DNA of 64,000 nucleotides from Shinella sumterensis (GTDB lineage: Bacteria > Pseudomonadota > Alphaproteobacteria > Rhizobiales > Rhizobiaceae): the NCBI RefSeq assembly GCF_004514425.2, contig NZ_MYFN02000005.1, positions 186,001-250,000 of the forward strand, given 5' to 3'. A program made the position numbers and the translations under genes. This document shows positions 56,667 through 64,000 of the stretch, in pieces. Each line of letters opens with the position of its first letter. Within the stretch, counting starts at the first letter, position 1. Below the pieces are notes generated by a model. The model was not told the DNA's origin. It saw nothing but the letters and a program-made list of their open reading frames with translations, and made no database searches.

Positions 56667-56889
56667 CGTCATTACCCTCACATTGGATGGGAAACCATAA
56701 CCCGCATATTCCAGAGACAAAGCAAGGCTTATTTTGGACGAAGCCAGCCTCTCCCGCGCTTTCCATGGGCCGGGCGCGCGATGACGGCGCGCGGCCTTTG
56801 CAATCGCCGAACCGCTGCTTACATAGGGCACAACGAAGCCGCCTCGCCGGCGGTATCCCTGCCCGGTCCTCGGGCCTCAGAGGTCTGAT

Positions 56890-57450
56890 ATGAGTGAACA
56901 CGATCCCTATGCTTCCATGCACGCCACGACGATCATCACCGTCCGCAAGGACGGCAAGGTGGTCATGGCGGGCGATGGCCAGGTAAGCCTTGGCCAGACC
57001 GTCATGAAAGGCAATGCGCGCAAGGTGCGCCGCCTTGCCAAGGGCGATGTCATCGCCGGTTTTGCCGGCGCGACCGCCGATGCCTTCACCCTGCTCGAGC
57101 GGCTCGAGGCCAAGCTGGAGCAATATCCCGACCAGCTGATGCGCGCCGCCGTCGAGCTCGCCAAGGACTGGCGCACCGACCGTTACCTGCGCCGTCTCGA
57201 AGCGATGATGCTGGTGGCCGACAAGTCCGTCACGCTGGCGCTGACCGGCAATGGCGACGTGCTGGAGCCGGAACACGGCACCATGGCGATCGGGTCGGGC
57301 GGCAACTATGCCTATGCCGCCGCCCGCGCGCTGATGGACACCGACAAGTCGGCCGAGGAGATCGCCCGCAAGGCCATGCAGATCGCAGGCGACATCTGCG
57401 TCTACACCAACCACAACGTCGTGGTGGAGACGCTGGATGCCGACCGCTGA
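56890..57450 (+). CDS. hslV: ATP-dependent protease proteolytic subunit HslV
   Basis: A 186-residue HslV/ClpQ peptidase, forming with HslU a two-ring proteasome-like protease for misfolded proteins. The N-terminal nucleophile is Thr13 after removal of [12 protein letters not shown] ([10 protein letters not shown]); the proteasome-type [11 protein letters not shown] and [14 protein letters not shown] are present. AGAGG lies 7 bases before the ATG. It overlaps the GNAT gene by 14 bases. Confidence 0.96.
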   Translation: MSEHDPYASMHATTIITVRKDGKVVMAGDGQVSLGQTVMKGNARKVRRLAKGDVIAGFAGATADAFTLLERLEAKLEQYPDQLMRAAVELAKDWRTDRYLRRLEAMMLVADKSVTLALTGNGDVLEPEHGTMAIGSGGNYAYAAARALMDTDKSAEEIARKAMQIAGDICVYTNHNVVVETLDADR

Positions 57451-57931
57451 GGCATACGCTTTCCGGCCTGTGACGGCCGCCGACCTGCCGATGCTGGAAC
57501 GCTGGCTCGCCGCGCCGCATGTCCGGCGCTGGTGGGGCGATCCGGCTGAGGAGGTTGCGGGTATCGCCGCGGATTTCGACGAACCTGCAATGGCGTCCTT
57601 CATCGTCTCCCACGACGGAAAGCCCTTCGCCTATCTGCAGAGCTACAGGATCGACCCGTCGGACCTGTCCTTCGGCGACCGGCCGGACCGCACGCTCGGC
57701 ATAGACCAGTTCATCGGCCCTGCCGACATGGTCGGCCTCGGCCACGGGCCGGCCATGATCGATGCCTTCGTGGAAAAGGTCTTCGCCGAGGGCGTGGAGC
57801 GGGTGGTGCTCGATCCGCATCCCGAGAATGCGCATGCCATCCGGGCCTATGAGAAGGCCGGATTCCATGCTTTCGATCAACGCATGACAAAGGACGGCCC
57901 GGCGCTGATCTTGGCCCGGGACCGTTGCTAG
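57437..57931 (+). CDS. GNAT family acetyltransferase between hslV and hslU
   Basis: A 164-residue acetyltransferase of the AAC(6')/RimJ-like GNAT group: [16 protein letters not shown] at the N-terminus, WWGD near residue 32, DQFIG near 89 (strand 4), and the acetyl-CoA-side [14 protein letters not shown] near 130-143. It is often annotated as aminoglycoside 6'-acetyltransferase, but the chromosomal position inside hslVU, conserved in rhizobia, argues for a housekeeping substrate. Its ATG overlaps hslV by 14 bases, and hslU follows after 9 bases. Confidence 0.85.
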   Translation: MPTAEAYAFRPVTAADLPMLERWLAAPHVRRWWGDPAEEVAGIAADFDEPAMASFIVSHDGKPFAYLQSYRIDPSDLSFGDRPDRTLGIDQFIGPADMVGLGHGPAMIDAFVEKVFAEGVERVVLDPHPENAHAIRAYEKAGFHAFDQRMTKDGPALILARDRC

Positions 57932-57940
57932 AGGAAACCC

Positions 57941-59245
57941 ATGACCAATTTTTCCCCCCGCGAGATCGTTTCCGAGCTCGACCGTTTCATCATCGGCCAG
58001 CATGACGCCAAGCGCGCCGTGGCCATCGCACTGAGGAACCGCTGGCGCCGCCACCAGCTGGCGCCGGACCTGCGCGACGAGGTCATGCCGAAGAACATCC
58101 TGATGATCGGCCCGACCGGCGTCGGCAAGACGGAGATTTCCCGCCGTCTCGCCAAGCTCGCCGGTGCGCCCTTCGTCAAGGTCGAGGCCACCAAGTTCAC
58201 CGAGGTCGGCTATGTCGGCCGCGATGTCGAGCAGATCGTGCGCGACCTCGTCGAGGTCGGCATCGGCCTGGTGCGCGAGAAGAAGCGCGCCGAGGTGACG
58301 GCGAAAGCCCATGCCAATGCCGAGGAACGCGTGCTCGACGCGCTGGTCGGCGCCACCGCCTCGCCCGCGACCCGGGACAGTTTCCGCAAGAAGCTGCGCG
58401 CCAACGAGCTCGACGACAAGGACATCGAGGTCGACGTGGCCGATACCGGCACGCCCGGCGGCTTCGAGATCCCCGGCATGCCGGGCGCCAATATCGGCGT
58501 GCTGAACCTGTCGGAAATGTTCGGCAAGGCAATGGGCGGCCGCACCAAGAAGGTCAAGACGACGGTCAAGGACAGTTACAAGATCCTGATCGACGACGAG
58601 TCCGACAAGCTGCTCGACAACGAGCAGATCCAGCGCGAGGCCATCCGCTCGGCCGAGAACGACGGCATCGTCTTCATCGACGAGATCGACAAGATCGCCG
58701 CGCGCGACGGCGGCATGGGCGCGGGCGTTTCCCGCGAGGGCGTGCAGCGCGACCTGCTGCCGCTCGTGGAAGGCACGACGGTCGCCACGAAATACGGGCC
58801 GGTGAAGACGGACCATATCCTCTTCATCGCCTCGGGCGCCTTCCATGTCTCCAAGCCCTCTGACCTCCTGCCGGAGCTTCAGGGCCGCCTGCCGATCCGC
58901 GTCGAGCTGAAGGCGCTGTCGCGCGAGGACTTCCGCCGCATCCTGACGGAGACGGAAGCGAGCCTCATCCGCCAGTACAAGGCGCTGATGGGCACGGAGG
59001 ATGTCGACCTCGAATTCACCGAGGACGGCATCGACGCGCTGGCCGATGTCGCCGTGCAGCTGAATTCGAGCGTCGAGAATATCGGCGCGCGCCGCCTCCA
59101 GACGGTGATGGAGCGGGTGCTCGACGAGATCTCCTTCGAGGCGCCGGACAAGGGCGGCAACCGCCTCGTCATCGATGCCGACTATGTGAAGACGCATGTC
59201 GGCGCGCTGGCGGCCAACACGGATCTGTCGCGCTACATCCTGTGA
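57941..59245 (+). CDS. hslU: ATP-dependent protease ATPase subunit HslU
   Basis: A 434-residue AAA+ unfoldase. Walker A is GPTGVGKTE near residue 57, the pore loop is in [13 protein letters not shown], Walker B is [10 protein letters not shown] near 243, sensor 1 lies in LFIASGAFH, and the C-terminal degron for HslV activation ends DLSRYIL. The intermediate I-domain (about residues 110-230) is of normal size. AGAGGAAACCC precedes the ATG. Confidence 0.97.
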   Translation: MTNFSPREIVSELDRFIIGQHDAKRAVAIALRNRWRRHQLAPDLRDEVMPKNILMIGPTGVGKTEISRRLAKLAGAPFVKVEATKFTEVGYVGRDVEQIVRDLVEVGIGLVREKKRAEVTAKAHANAEERVLDALVGATASPATRDSFRKKLRANELDDKDIEVDVADTGTPGGFEIPGMPGANIGVLNLSEMFGKAMGGRTKKVKTTVKDSYKILIDDESDKLLDNEQIQREAIRSAENDGIVFIDEIDKIAARDGGMGAGVSREGVQRDLLPLVEGTTVATKYGPVKTDHILFIASGAFHVSKPSDLLPELQGRLPIRVELKALSREDFRRILTETEASLIRQYKALMGTEDVDLEFTEDGIDALADVAVQLNSSVENIGARRLQTVMERVLDEISFEAPDKGGNRLVIDADYVKTHVGALAANTDLSRYIL

Positions 59246-59253
59246 CGTTTCGG

Positions 59254-59283
59254 CACCGGTGGTTGTCTTAGCAACTGCCGGTG
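59254..59283 (+). terminator. Candidate terminator after hslU
   Basis: CACCGGTGGTTG and CAACTGCCGGTG pair at 10 of 12 positions around a six-base loop, 8 bases after the stop; the T-run (CGCGCTTTT) is weak. Confidence 0.45.
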
Positions 59284-59423
59284 TCGCGCTTTTGGGCACG
59301 CGCCCCCTCGACAGAACCGCACACGCGGCCTAGGCCATTGCCGCGTCCGGCATGATGACGACACGATTGTCCTGCATCCCGTCCATGCCATCTAGAACGA
59401 TTGACCAGACAGGAACCGGAACC

Positions 59424-60371
59424 GTGCGACAGCTCTTCCCCGTGCTTGCCCTTGCAGCCGCCCTCTTCGTGCAGAGCCAGACCACGGCGCTGGCGATCGA
59501 CGTGGTGCCCGCCGGCAACCGCAACGCGGAGCAGCCCGCTATTCCGGGCGCCTCCATCCGCCGCACGAAGGGCAACAAGAGCTCGTTCGAGGCGAAATAC
59601 CAGAAGGTGCGCGACCTTCTGGCAGGCGACCGGCAGCTGACGGGCAAGATCAAGGCGGCGGCCGGTAAATACGGCATCGACCCCATCCATATCGTCGGCG
59701 CCATCGTCGGCGAGCACACCTACAATGTCGACGCCTACGACCGCCTGCAGAGCTATTACGTCAAGGCGGCCTCCTATACCGGCAATTTCCGCTTCGCCTA
59801 TGAAGGCGAGGCGATCGACGACTTCCTGAAGCGTCCGCAGTTTAGCGAATGCGAGGGCAAGAAGGGTTCCTACGCGCTGTGGACCTGCCGCGAGAACGTC
59901 TGGAACCGCTCCTTCAGCGGCAAGACGGTCGGCGGCACGTCCTTCCCGAAGAACCGTTTCAGCGCGGTGTTCTTCCAGCCCTTCTATGCCGGCCAGACCT
60001 TCGGCCTCGGCCAGATCAACCCGCTGACGGCGCTGACGCTGACCGACGACGTGGCGCGTTTCTCCGGCTATAAGCCGCTCGACGAGAACGATGCGGCCGG
60101 CGTCTACCAGGCGATCATGGACCCGGACATCTCGCTGGCCTACATGGCCGCGGCCATCCGCCGCTCGATCGACGCCTACAAGAAGATCGCCGGCGTGGAC
60201 ATTTCCAGGAATCCCGGCCTGACGGCGACGCTCTACAATATCGGTACGCCCGATGCGCGCGCCGCGGCCTTCGCCGCGCGCCGCGCCGCCGGCGAGGCGA
60301 CCTGGCCGGAAGAGAACTATTACGGCTGGCTGGTCAACGACAAGCTGGACGACCTGCGCAGCCTGCTCTAG
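59424..60371 (+). CDS. DUF1402 family exported protein
   Basis: A 315-residue protein of DUF1402. The GTG at 59424 is chosen because it opens a clean signal peptide (MRQLFPVLALAAALFVQ, cleavage near ALA|ID) with AGGAACCGGA upstream; the frame continues 24 codons further up with no such feature. The mature part has a lysozyme-like outline: VGAIVGEHTYN (Glu in the catalytic position) near residue 95 and TFGLGQINPLTAL near 192, reminiscent of lytic transglycosylases. This is an inference. It follows hslU by 178 bases. Confidence 0.75.
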   Translation: MRQLFPVLALAAALFVQSQTTALAIDVVPAGNRNAEQPAIPGASIRRTKGNKSSFEAKYQKVRDLLAGDRQLTGKIKAAAGKYGIDPIHIVGAIVGEHTYNVDAYDRLQSYYVKAASYTGNFRFAYEGEAIDDFLKRPQFSECEGKKGSYALWTCRENVWNRSFSGKTVGGTSFPKNRFSAVFFQPFYAGQTFGLGQINPLTALTLTDDVARFSGYKPLDENDAAGVYQAIMDPDISLAYMAAAIRRSIDAYKKIAGVDISRNPGLTATLYNIGTPDARAAAFAARRAAGEATWPEENYYGWLVNDKLDDLRSLL

Positions 60372-60493
60372 CGGCTTTTCCTCGAATTCGGCGTCGATCG
60401 GGCGCCGGTTCACGCGGCCTTGACCGGCCGCCGCCTTCCTCTCGGCCCAGTTGCGCCCCATATTGACGGCGAGCCGAAGGAAGGAAGCCGACC

Positions 60494-61900
60494 ATGGACA
60501 TGCGTCCCGAGCCGTTCGAACCGCCCGCGCCGATCCCGCGCACGGTGCCGCCGTCGAAACTCGAGATCATCCGCACCGTCTTCCGCAATCCGCTGGAGCT
60601 GTGGGGCGAGCCCTCCTACACGCTGCCCTGGATCATGACGAGCTTCGTCGGCGAGAAGACGCTGATCGTCAACGATCCCGGCCTGATCAAATACCTGCTC
60701 GTCGACAACGCCGCCAATTACAAGATGTCCGTGGTGCGCCAGCTTGTGTTGCGGCCGATCCTGCGCGACGGGCTGCTGACGGCCGAGGGTCCCGTCTGGC
60801 GCCGCTCGCGCAAGGCCGTCGCGCCCATCTTCACGCCGCGCCACGCCAAGGGCTTTGCCACGCAGATGCTCAGACAGTCCGAGCTCTATGTGCAGAAATA
60901 CGAGGGCGCTGACGGCACGGTCTTCGATATCGGCAACGACATGACGGAGCTTGCCTTTTCCATCCTGTCGGACACGCTGTTTTCCGGCGAGATCGTCACC
61001 GCCTCCACGAATTTCGCCGATGACGTGGACGATCTCCTGCATTCCATGGGCCGCGTCGACCCGATGGATCTTTTGCGCGCGCCGACCTGGGTGCCGCGCG
61101 TCACGCGCATCGGCGGGCAGCGGGTGCTCGGCAAGTTCCGCAAGATCGTGCGCGACACCATGGAGCTTCGCCTCAAGCGCATGGCGGAAGGCGGCGACGC
61201 GCCGAGCGACTTCCTCACGCTGCTGCTGCGCGCCGCCGGGCCGGACGGGCTGACCATGGAGGAGGTGGAGGACAATATCCTGACCTTCATCGGCGCGGGC
61301 CACGAGACGACGGCCCGGGCGCTCGCCTGGACGCTCTACTGCGTCGCCAATTCCCCGCATGTGCGCGAGGCGATGGAAGAGGAGATCGACCGCGTGGTGG
61401 AAAGCGGGGCGGATCCGGTCGACTGGCTCGACCGCATGCCCTGGACGCGCGCGGCCTTCGAGGAGGCGATGCGGCTTTATCCGCCCGCACCCTCCATCAA
61501 CCGCGAGGCCATCGCCGACGACAGCTGGACGAGCCCGGACGGCGAGGTGGTGGAGATACCCCGCAACGTGACGATCCTCGTCATGCCCTGGACGCTGCAC
61601 CGCCACGAACGGCTGTGGCAGAAGCCGCGCGCCTTCATGCCCGAGCGCTTCCTGCCCGAGAACCGCGACCAGATCCACCGTTTCCAGTACCTGCCCTTCG
61701 GTGCCGGCCCGCGCATCTGCATCGGCGCGACCTTTGCCATGCAGGAGGCGATCATCGCGCTCGGCGTGCTGATGCACCGTTTCCGCTTCGACATGACGGA
61801 GGACACCAGGCCCTGGCCGGTGCAGCGCCTGACGACGCAGCCGGCTAACGGACTGGCGTTGAAGGTGCGGGCTCGTCCCCGCGGGCCTTCGCCTTCTTGA
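60494..61900 (+). CDS. Cytochrome P450
   Basis: A 468-residue P450 monooxygenase, soluble (no N-terminal anchor), longer than typical bacterial class I forms (about 400). Heme ligand Cys409 lies in FGAGPRICIG, the I-helix oxygen-binding GAGHETTA starts at residue 267, the K-helix E-x-x-R is EEAMR near 325, and PERF is near 388. CYP4/CYP102-like spacing suggests a hydrophobic (fatty acid or terpenoid) substrate. No ferredoxin or reductase gene is adjacent. Its 3' end overlaps the converging secreted-protein gene by 56 bases. Confidence 0.9.
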   Translation: MDMRPEPFEPPAPIPRTVPPSKLEIIRTVFRNPLELWGEPSYTLPWIMTSFVGEKTLIVNDPGLIKYLLVDNAANYKMSVVRQLVLRPILRDGLLTAEGPVWRRSRKAVAPIFTPRHAKGFATQMLRQSELYVQKYEGADGTVFDIGNDMTELAFSILSDTLFSGEIVTASTNFADDVDDLLHSMGRVDPMDLLRAPTWVPRVTRIGGQRVLGKFRKIVRDTMELRLKRMAEGGDAPSDFLTLLLRAAGPDGLTMEEVEDNILTFIGAGHETTARALAWTLYCVANSPHVREAMEEEIDRVVESGADPVDWLDRMPWTRAAFEEAMRLYPPAPSINREAIADDSWTSPDGEVVEIPRNVTILVMPWTLHRHERLWQKPRAFMPERFLPENRDQIHRFQYLPFGAGPRICIGATFAMQEAIIALGVLMHRFRFDMTEDTRPWPVQRLTTQPANGLALKVRARPRGPSPS

Positions 61901-62396
61901 TCGTCTTGATCGCGGCGCAGGTGGCTTCCGGGTTCTTGCACGGCTGGTAGACGACGATCTCGCTGCCGCTGCCGTCGTCCCAGACGGCCTGCACGGCGAT
62001 GGTCTGCGCCTCGCCGGGCTTCAGCTTGATGTAGATCCAGTTCTGGCTGTCGTCCGAGGGCAGGTTGAAAGGCAGCTCCGGATCGCACGTCGCCATCGGG
62101 AAGGTCTGGTCGAGCGCATCGGAATTGATGGAGTAGCGCACTTCCTTGAGCCGGCAATGCATGCTCTGCAACGCCGTGAAATAGATGAGCTGCTGGCCGG
62201 CATATTCGCGGAACTGCACCCAGCCCGTGCGCTTGTTGGCATCCAGCATCGCCTTGTAGATCGAGACATCGGGGATCTGGGCCTGATACTCCGCCCCGTC
62301 GTCCTCCTGGGCGGCAGCGGGCAGGCCTGCGGTGAGCAGGGCCGTCCCGACAAGGAGGGCTTTCAGCAGGCGGTTTCCATGACGCGGATCAAACAC
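61845..62396 (-). CDS. Exported hypothetical protein
   Basis: A 183-residue protein I do not recognise by family name. The GTG ending at 62396, with GAGGAG 7 bases upstream, opens a signal peptide (hydrophobic core LLKALLVGTALLTAGL, cleavage near AAA|QE). The mature part is mixed alpha/beta with four to five Cys (for example MHCRLKEVRYS, ATCDPELPF, YQPCKNPEATC), suggesting periplasmic disulphides, and a basic tail (KTIKKAKARG). Similar proteins occur in other Rhizobiaceae. The last 18 codons overlap the P450 gene antisense. Confidence 0.7.
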   Translation of the reverse strand: MFDPRHGNRLLKALLVGTALLTAGLPAAAQEDDGAEYQAQIPDVSIYKAMLDANKRTGWVQFREYAGQQLIYFTALQSMHCRLKEVRYSINSDALDQTFPMATCDPELPFNLPSDDSQNWIYIKLKPGEAQTIAVQAVWDDGSGSEIVVYQPCKNPEATCAAIKTIKKAKARGDEPAPSTPVR

Positions 62397-62500
62397 TCTG
62401 GGTCTCCTCGATGCTTCACAGGCATGTCGCCGGCGGGATGGTGACAACGGCGCCGGACATGCCATAACACCATTCCAGGCCGGCTTTGAACAGGGACGGC

Positions 62501-64000
62501 ATGCGGTTTGGAAGTATTCTCGTGGCAGACCATTTGTTACTCGGCATCGATACCGGCGGCACCTATACGGACGCCGCCCTCTACAGTGAAACCCTCGGCG
62601 TGGTGGCGCGCGCCAAGGCGCTGACCACCCGCCACGATCTTTCGGTCGGCATTTCCGGCGCGGTGGATGCGGTGCTCGGTAAGGCGAGGGTGCCGGTTTC
62701 CGCCATCGGCCTCGTCTCGCTTTCCACCACGCTCGCCACCAATGCGCTGGTGGAAGGCCAGGGCGGCCGGGCGGGTCTCGTGATGATCGGCTTCGGCCCC
62801 GACGACCTCAAGCGCGACGGTCTTGCCGAGGCGCTCGGCACCGACCCCGTGCTCTTCCTGCCCGGCGGCCACAATGTGCACGGCAACGAGACGCGGCTCG
62901 ACATGCGCGCGCTGGACGAGGCGCTGCCGGCCCTGTCGCAGACCGTGTCCTCCTTTGCCGTCGCCGGCTATTTCGCCGTGCGCAACCCCGCGCACGAACA
63001 GCGCGTGCGCGAACGCATCCGCGCCATCTCGCACCTGCCGGTGACCTGCAGCCACGAGCTGTCCTCCAAGCTCGGTGGGCCGCGCCGGGCGCTGACGACG
63101 CTGCTCAATGCCCGCCTCGTCTCGATGATCGACCGGCTGATCGGCGCCTGCGAGGATTTTCTCCAGCGTCGCGGCATCCAGGTGCCGATGATGGTGGTGC
63201 GCGGCGACGGCGCGCTGATCTCGGCGGCCGAAGCGCGGCTGCGCCCCATCGAGACCATCCTGTCCGGCCCGGCGGCCAGCCTGGTCGGCGCGCGCCACCT
63301 GACGGGCCTCGACGATGCCGTGGTGTCGGATATCGGCGGCACGACGACCGACGTGGCGGTGCTCGACAAGGGCCGCCCGAAGCTCGACGCGGAGGGAGCC
63401 GTCGTCGGCGGCTACCGGACCATGGTGGAGGCTGTCGCCATGCGCACCTTCGGCCTCGGCGGTGATTCGGAGGTGCGCATCGACGACCGCGGGCTTGCGG
63501 CGCGCATCGATCTCGGACCGCGGCGCTTCCTGCCGCTCAGCCTTGCCTCGACGCTGCATCCCGACAGCATCCTGCCGGTGCTGGAGCGCCAGCTGCGCAC
63601 CGCCCATGTCGGCCGGCACGACGGGCGTTTTGCCGTGCGCACGGGCGTTCCCGAGCGACTGGCAAGCGGCCTCCAGCCGCAGGAACAGGCGCTCTACGAA
63701 AAGATCGGCGCCGCGCCGGTTCCGCTCGAGGGGTTGCTGATGACGACGCCGCAGAAGGCGACGCTCGACCGGCTTGTGGCGCGCGGCCTCGTGCATATCT
63801 GCGGGGTCACGCCCTCGGACGCCATGCATGTGCTGGGCGGGCAGGGACAGTGGGATGCCGAGGCCGCGCGTCTCGGTCTCGCCCTTGCCGCCCGCGTGAA
63901 AGACGGCACCGGCCGGCCGATCGCCGACAGCCCGGACGCGCTCGCGCGGCGCATCGTCGACCGGCTGACCCGGCAATCGTCCGATGTCATCCTCTCCGCC
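62501..64000 (+). CDS. Hydantoinase/oxoprolinase family protein, N-terminal part (runs off the window)
   Basis: 500 codons without a stop to the window edge. The two ATPase-fold phosphate motifs are LGIDTGGTYTDAALY near residue 14 and VSDIGGTTTDVAVL near 276, with STTLATNALVEGQGG near 77. This is the HyuA type of ATP-dependent hydantoinase, 5-oxoprolinase or acetone-carboxylase subunit A. The ATG at 62501 (AGGGACGGC before it) is used; the GTG at 62522 is an alternative. A HyuB-like partner, if any, would lie beyond the window. Confidence 0.85.
   Translation, partial: MRFGSILVADHLLLGIDTGGTYTDAALYSETLGVVARAKALTTRHDLSVGISGAVDAVLGKARVPVSAIGLVSLSTTLATNALVEGQGGRAGLVMIGFGPDDLKRDGLAEALGTDPVLFLPGGHNVHGNETRLDMRALDEALPALSQTVSSFAVAGYFAVRNPAHEQRVRERIRAISHLPVTCSHELSSKLGGPRRALTTLLNARLVSMIDRLIGACEDFLQRRGIQVPMMVVRGDGALISAAEARLRPIETILSGPAASLVGARHLTGLDDAVVSDIGGTTTDVAVLDKGRPKLDAEGAVVGGYRTMVEAVAMRTFGLGGDSEVRIDDRGLAARIDLGPRRFLPLSLASTLHPDSILPVLERQLRTAHVGRHDGRFAVRTGVPERLASGLQPQEQALYEKIGAAPVPLEGLLMTTPQKATLDRLVARGLVHICGVTPSDAMHVLGGQGQWDAEAARLGLALAARVKDGTGRPIADSPDALARRIVDRLTRQSSDVILSA

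Noticed and set aside
57437-57931. Calling the GNAT gene an aminoglycoside resistance determinant.
   Set aside because: The motifs only support the GNAT superfamily, and the operon position is housekeeping.

Overview
The window is a gene-dense (roughly 64% G+C by eye), almost entirely chromosomal segment of an alphaproteobacterium of the family Rhizobiaceae (Agrobacterium/Sinorhizobium/Shinella type). The evidence is gene content and order. The ppsR-maf-aroE-coaE-dnaQ | secB block, gyrB, trpFBA-accD-folC, the double-strand-break repair pair addAB, divL, ahcY, the HPr/EIIA/HprK phosphorelay next to chvGI, pckA, the his cluster with hslVU, and a TsaE-kinase fusion are all typical of the region flanking the hemE-type chromosome origin in this family. 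The genus cannot be fixed from the sequence alone. No tRNA, rRNA, CRISPR array, prophage or complete insertion sequence was seen.

Layout. 1-9.5 kb: housekeeping genes (end of ppsR, maf, aroE, coaE, dnaQ; secB and fxsA on the minus strand; a Tim44-like protein, mltA, a Smr-domain protein and an XRE regulator; gyrB). 9.5-21.2 kb: a nitroreductase, then an accessory-looking carbohydrate cluster. The cluster holds an aldehyde dehydrogenase, a HpcH/HpaI aldolase, a mannitol/tagaturonate-type reductase, a GntR regulator with two tandem winged helices, an aldose dehydrogenase, a FucU-like mutarotase, a complete ribose-type ABC transporter and a zinc alcohol dehydrogenase. Two matching 18-bp palindromes in front of its two plus-strand units look like the regulator's operators. 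21.3-29.6 kb: PHB depolymerase, a DUF2852 protein, a YgjP-like metallopeptidase, a Pmp3-like peptide, and the trpFBA-accD-folC run. 29.6-41.5 kb, minus strand: a tightly overlapped divL - tsaE/amgK fusion - murU-like - addB - addA unit, followed by trxA. 41.7-47.2 kb, minus strand: ahcY, the HPr/EIIA-Man/HprK phosphorelay, chvG and chvI. 47.5-50.8 kb: pckA, arfB, a BON-LysM protein and alkB. 50.8-55.6 kb, minus strand: hisB-DUF2628-hisH-hisA-hisF-hisE-coaA. 55.6-56.5 kb: a 0.9-kb stretch without a convincing gene, holding a strong dispersed-type palindrome. 56.5-64 kb: a 42-residue basic peptide, hslV-GNAT-hslU, a DUF1402 protein, a cytochrome P450, a small secreted protein, and the first 500 codons of a hydantoinase/oxoprolinase.

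The most unusual signals are four. (1) The 5' end of hisF is duplicated: a 44-bp perfect direct repeat flanks 66 bp of new sequence, turning the ancestral ATG start into a 37-codon leader whose TGA overlaps a new TTG start for hisF. (2) The double winged-helix GntR regulator and its two predicted operators. (3) The five-gene overlapping unit that couples a cell-cycle pseudokinase (DivL, with Tyr in place of the phospho-accepting His) to tRNA modification, wall recycling and recombination repair. (4) A pair of LacI-type operators spaced exactly 42 bp ahead of pckA.
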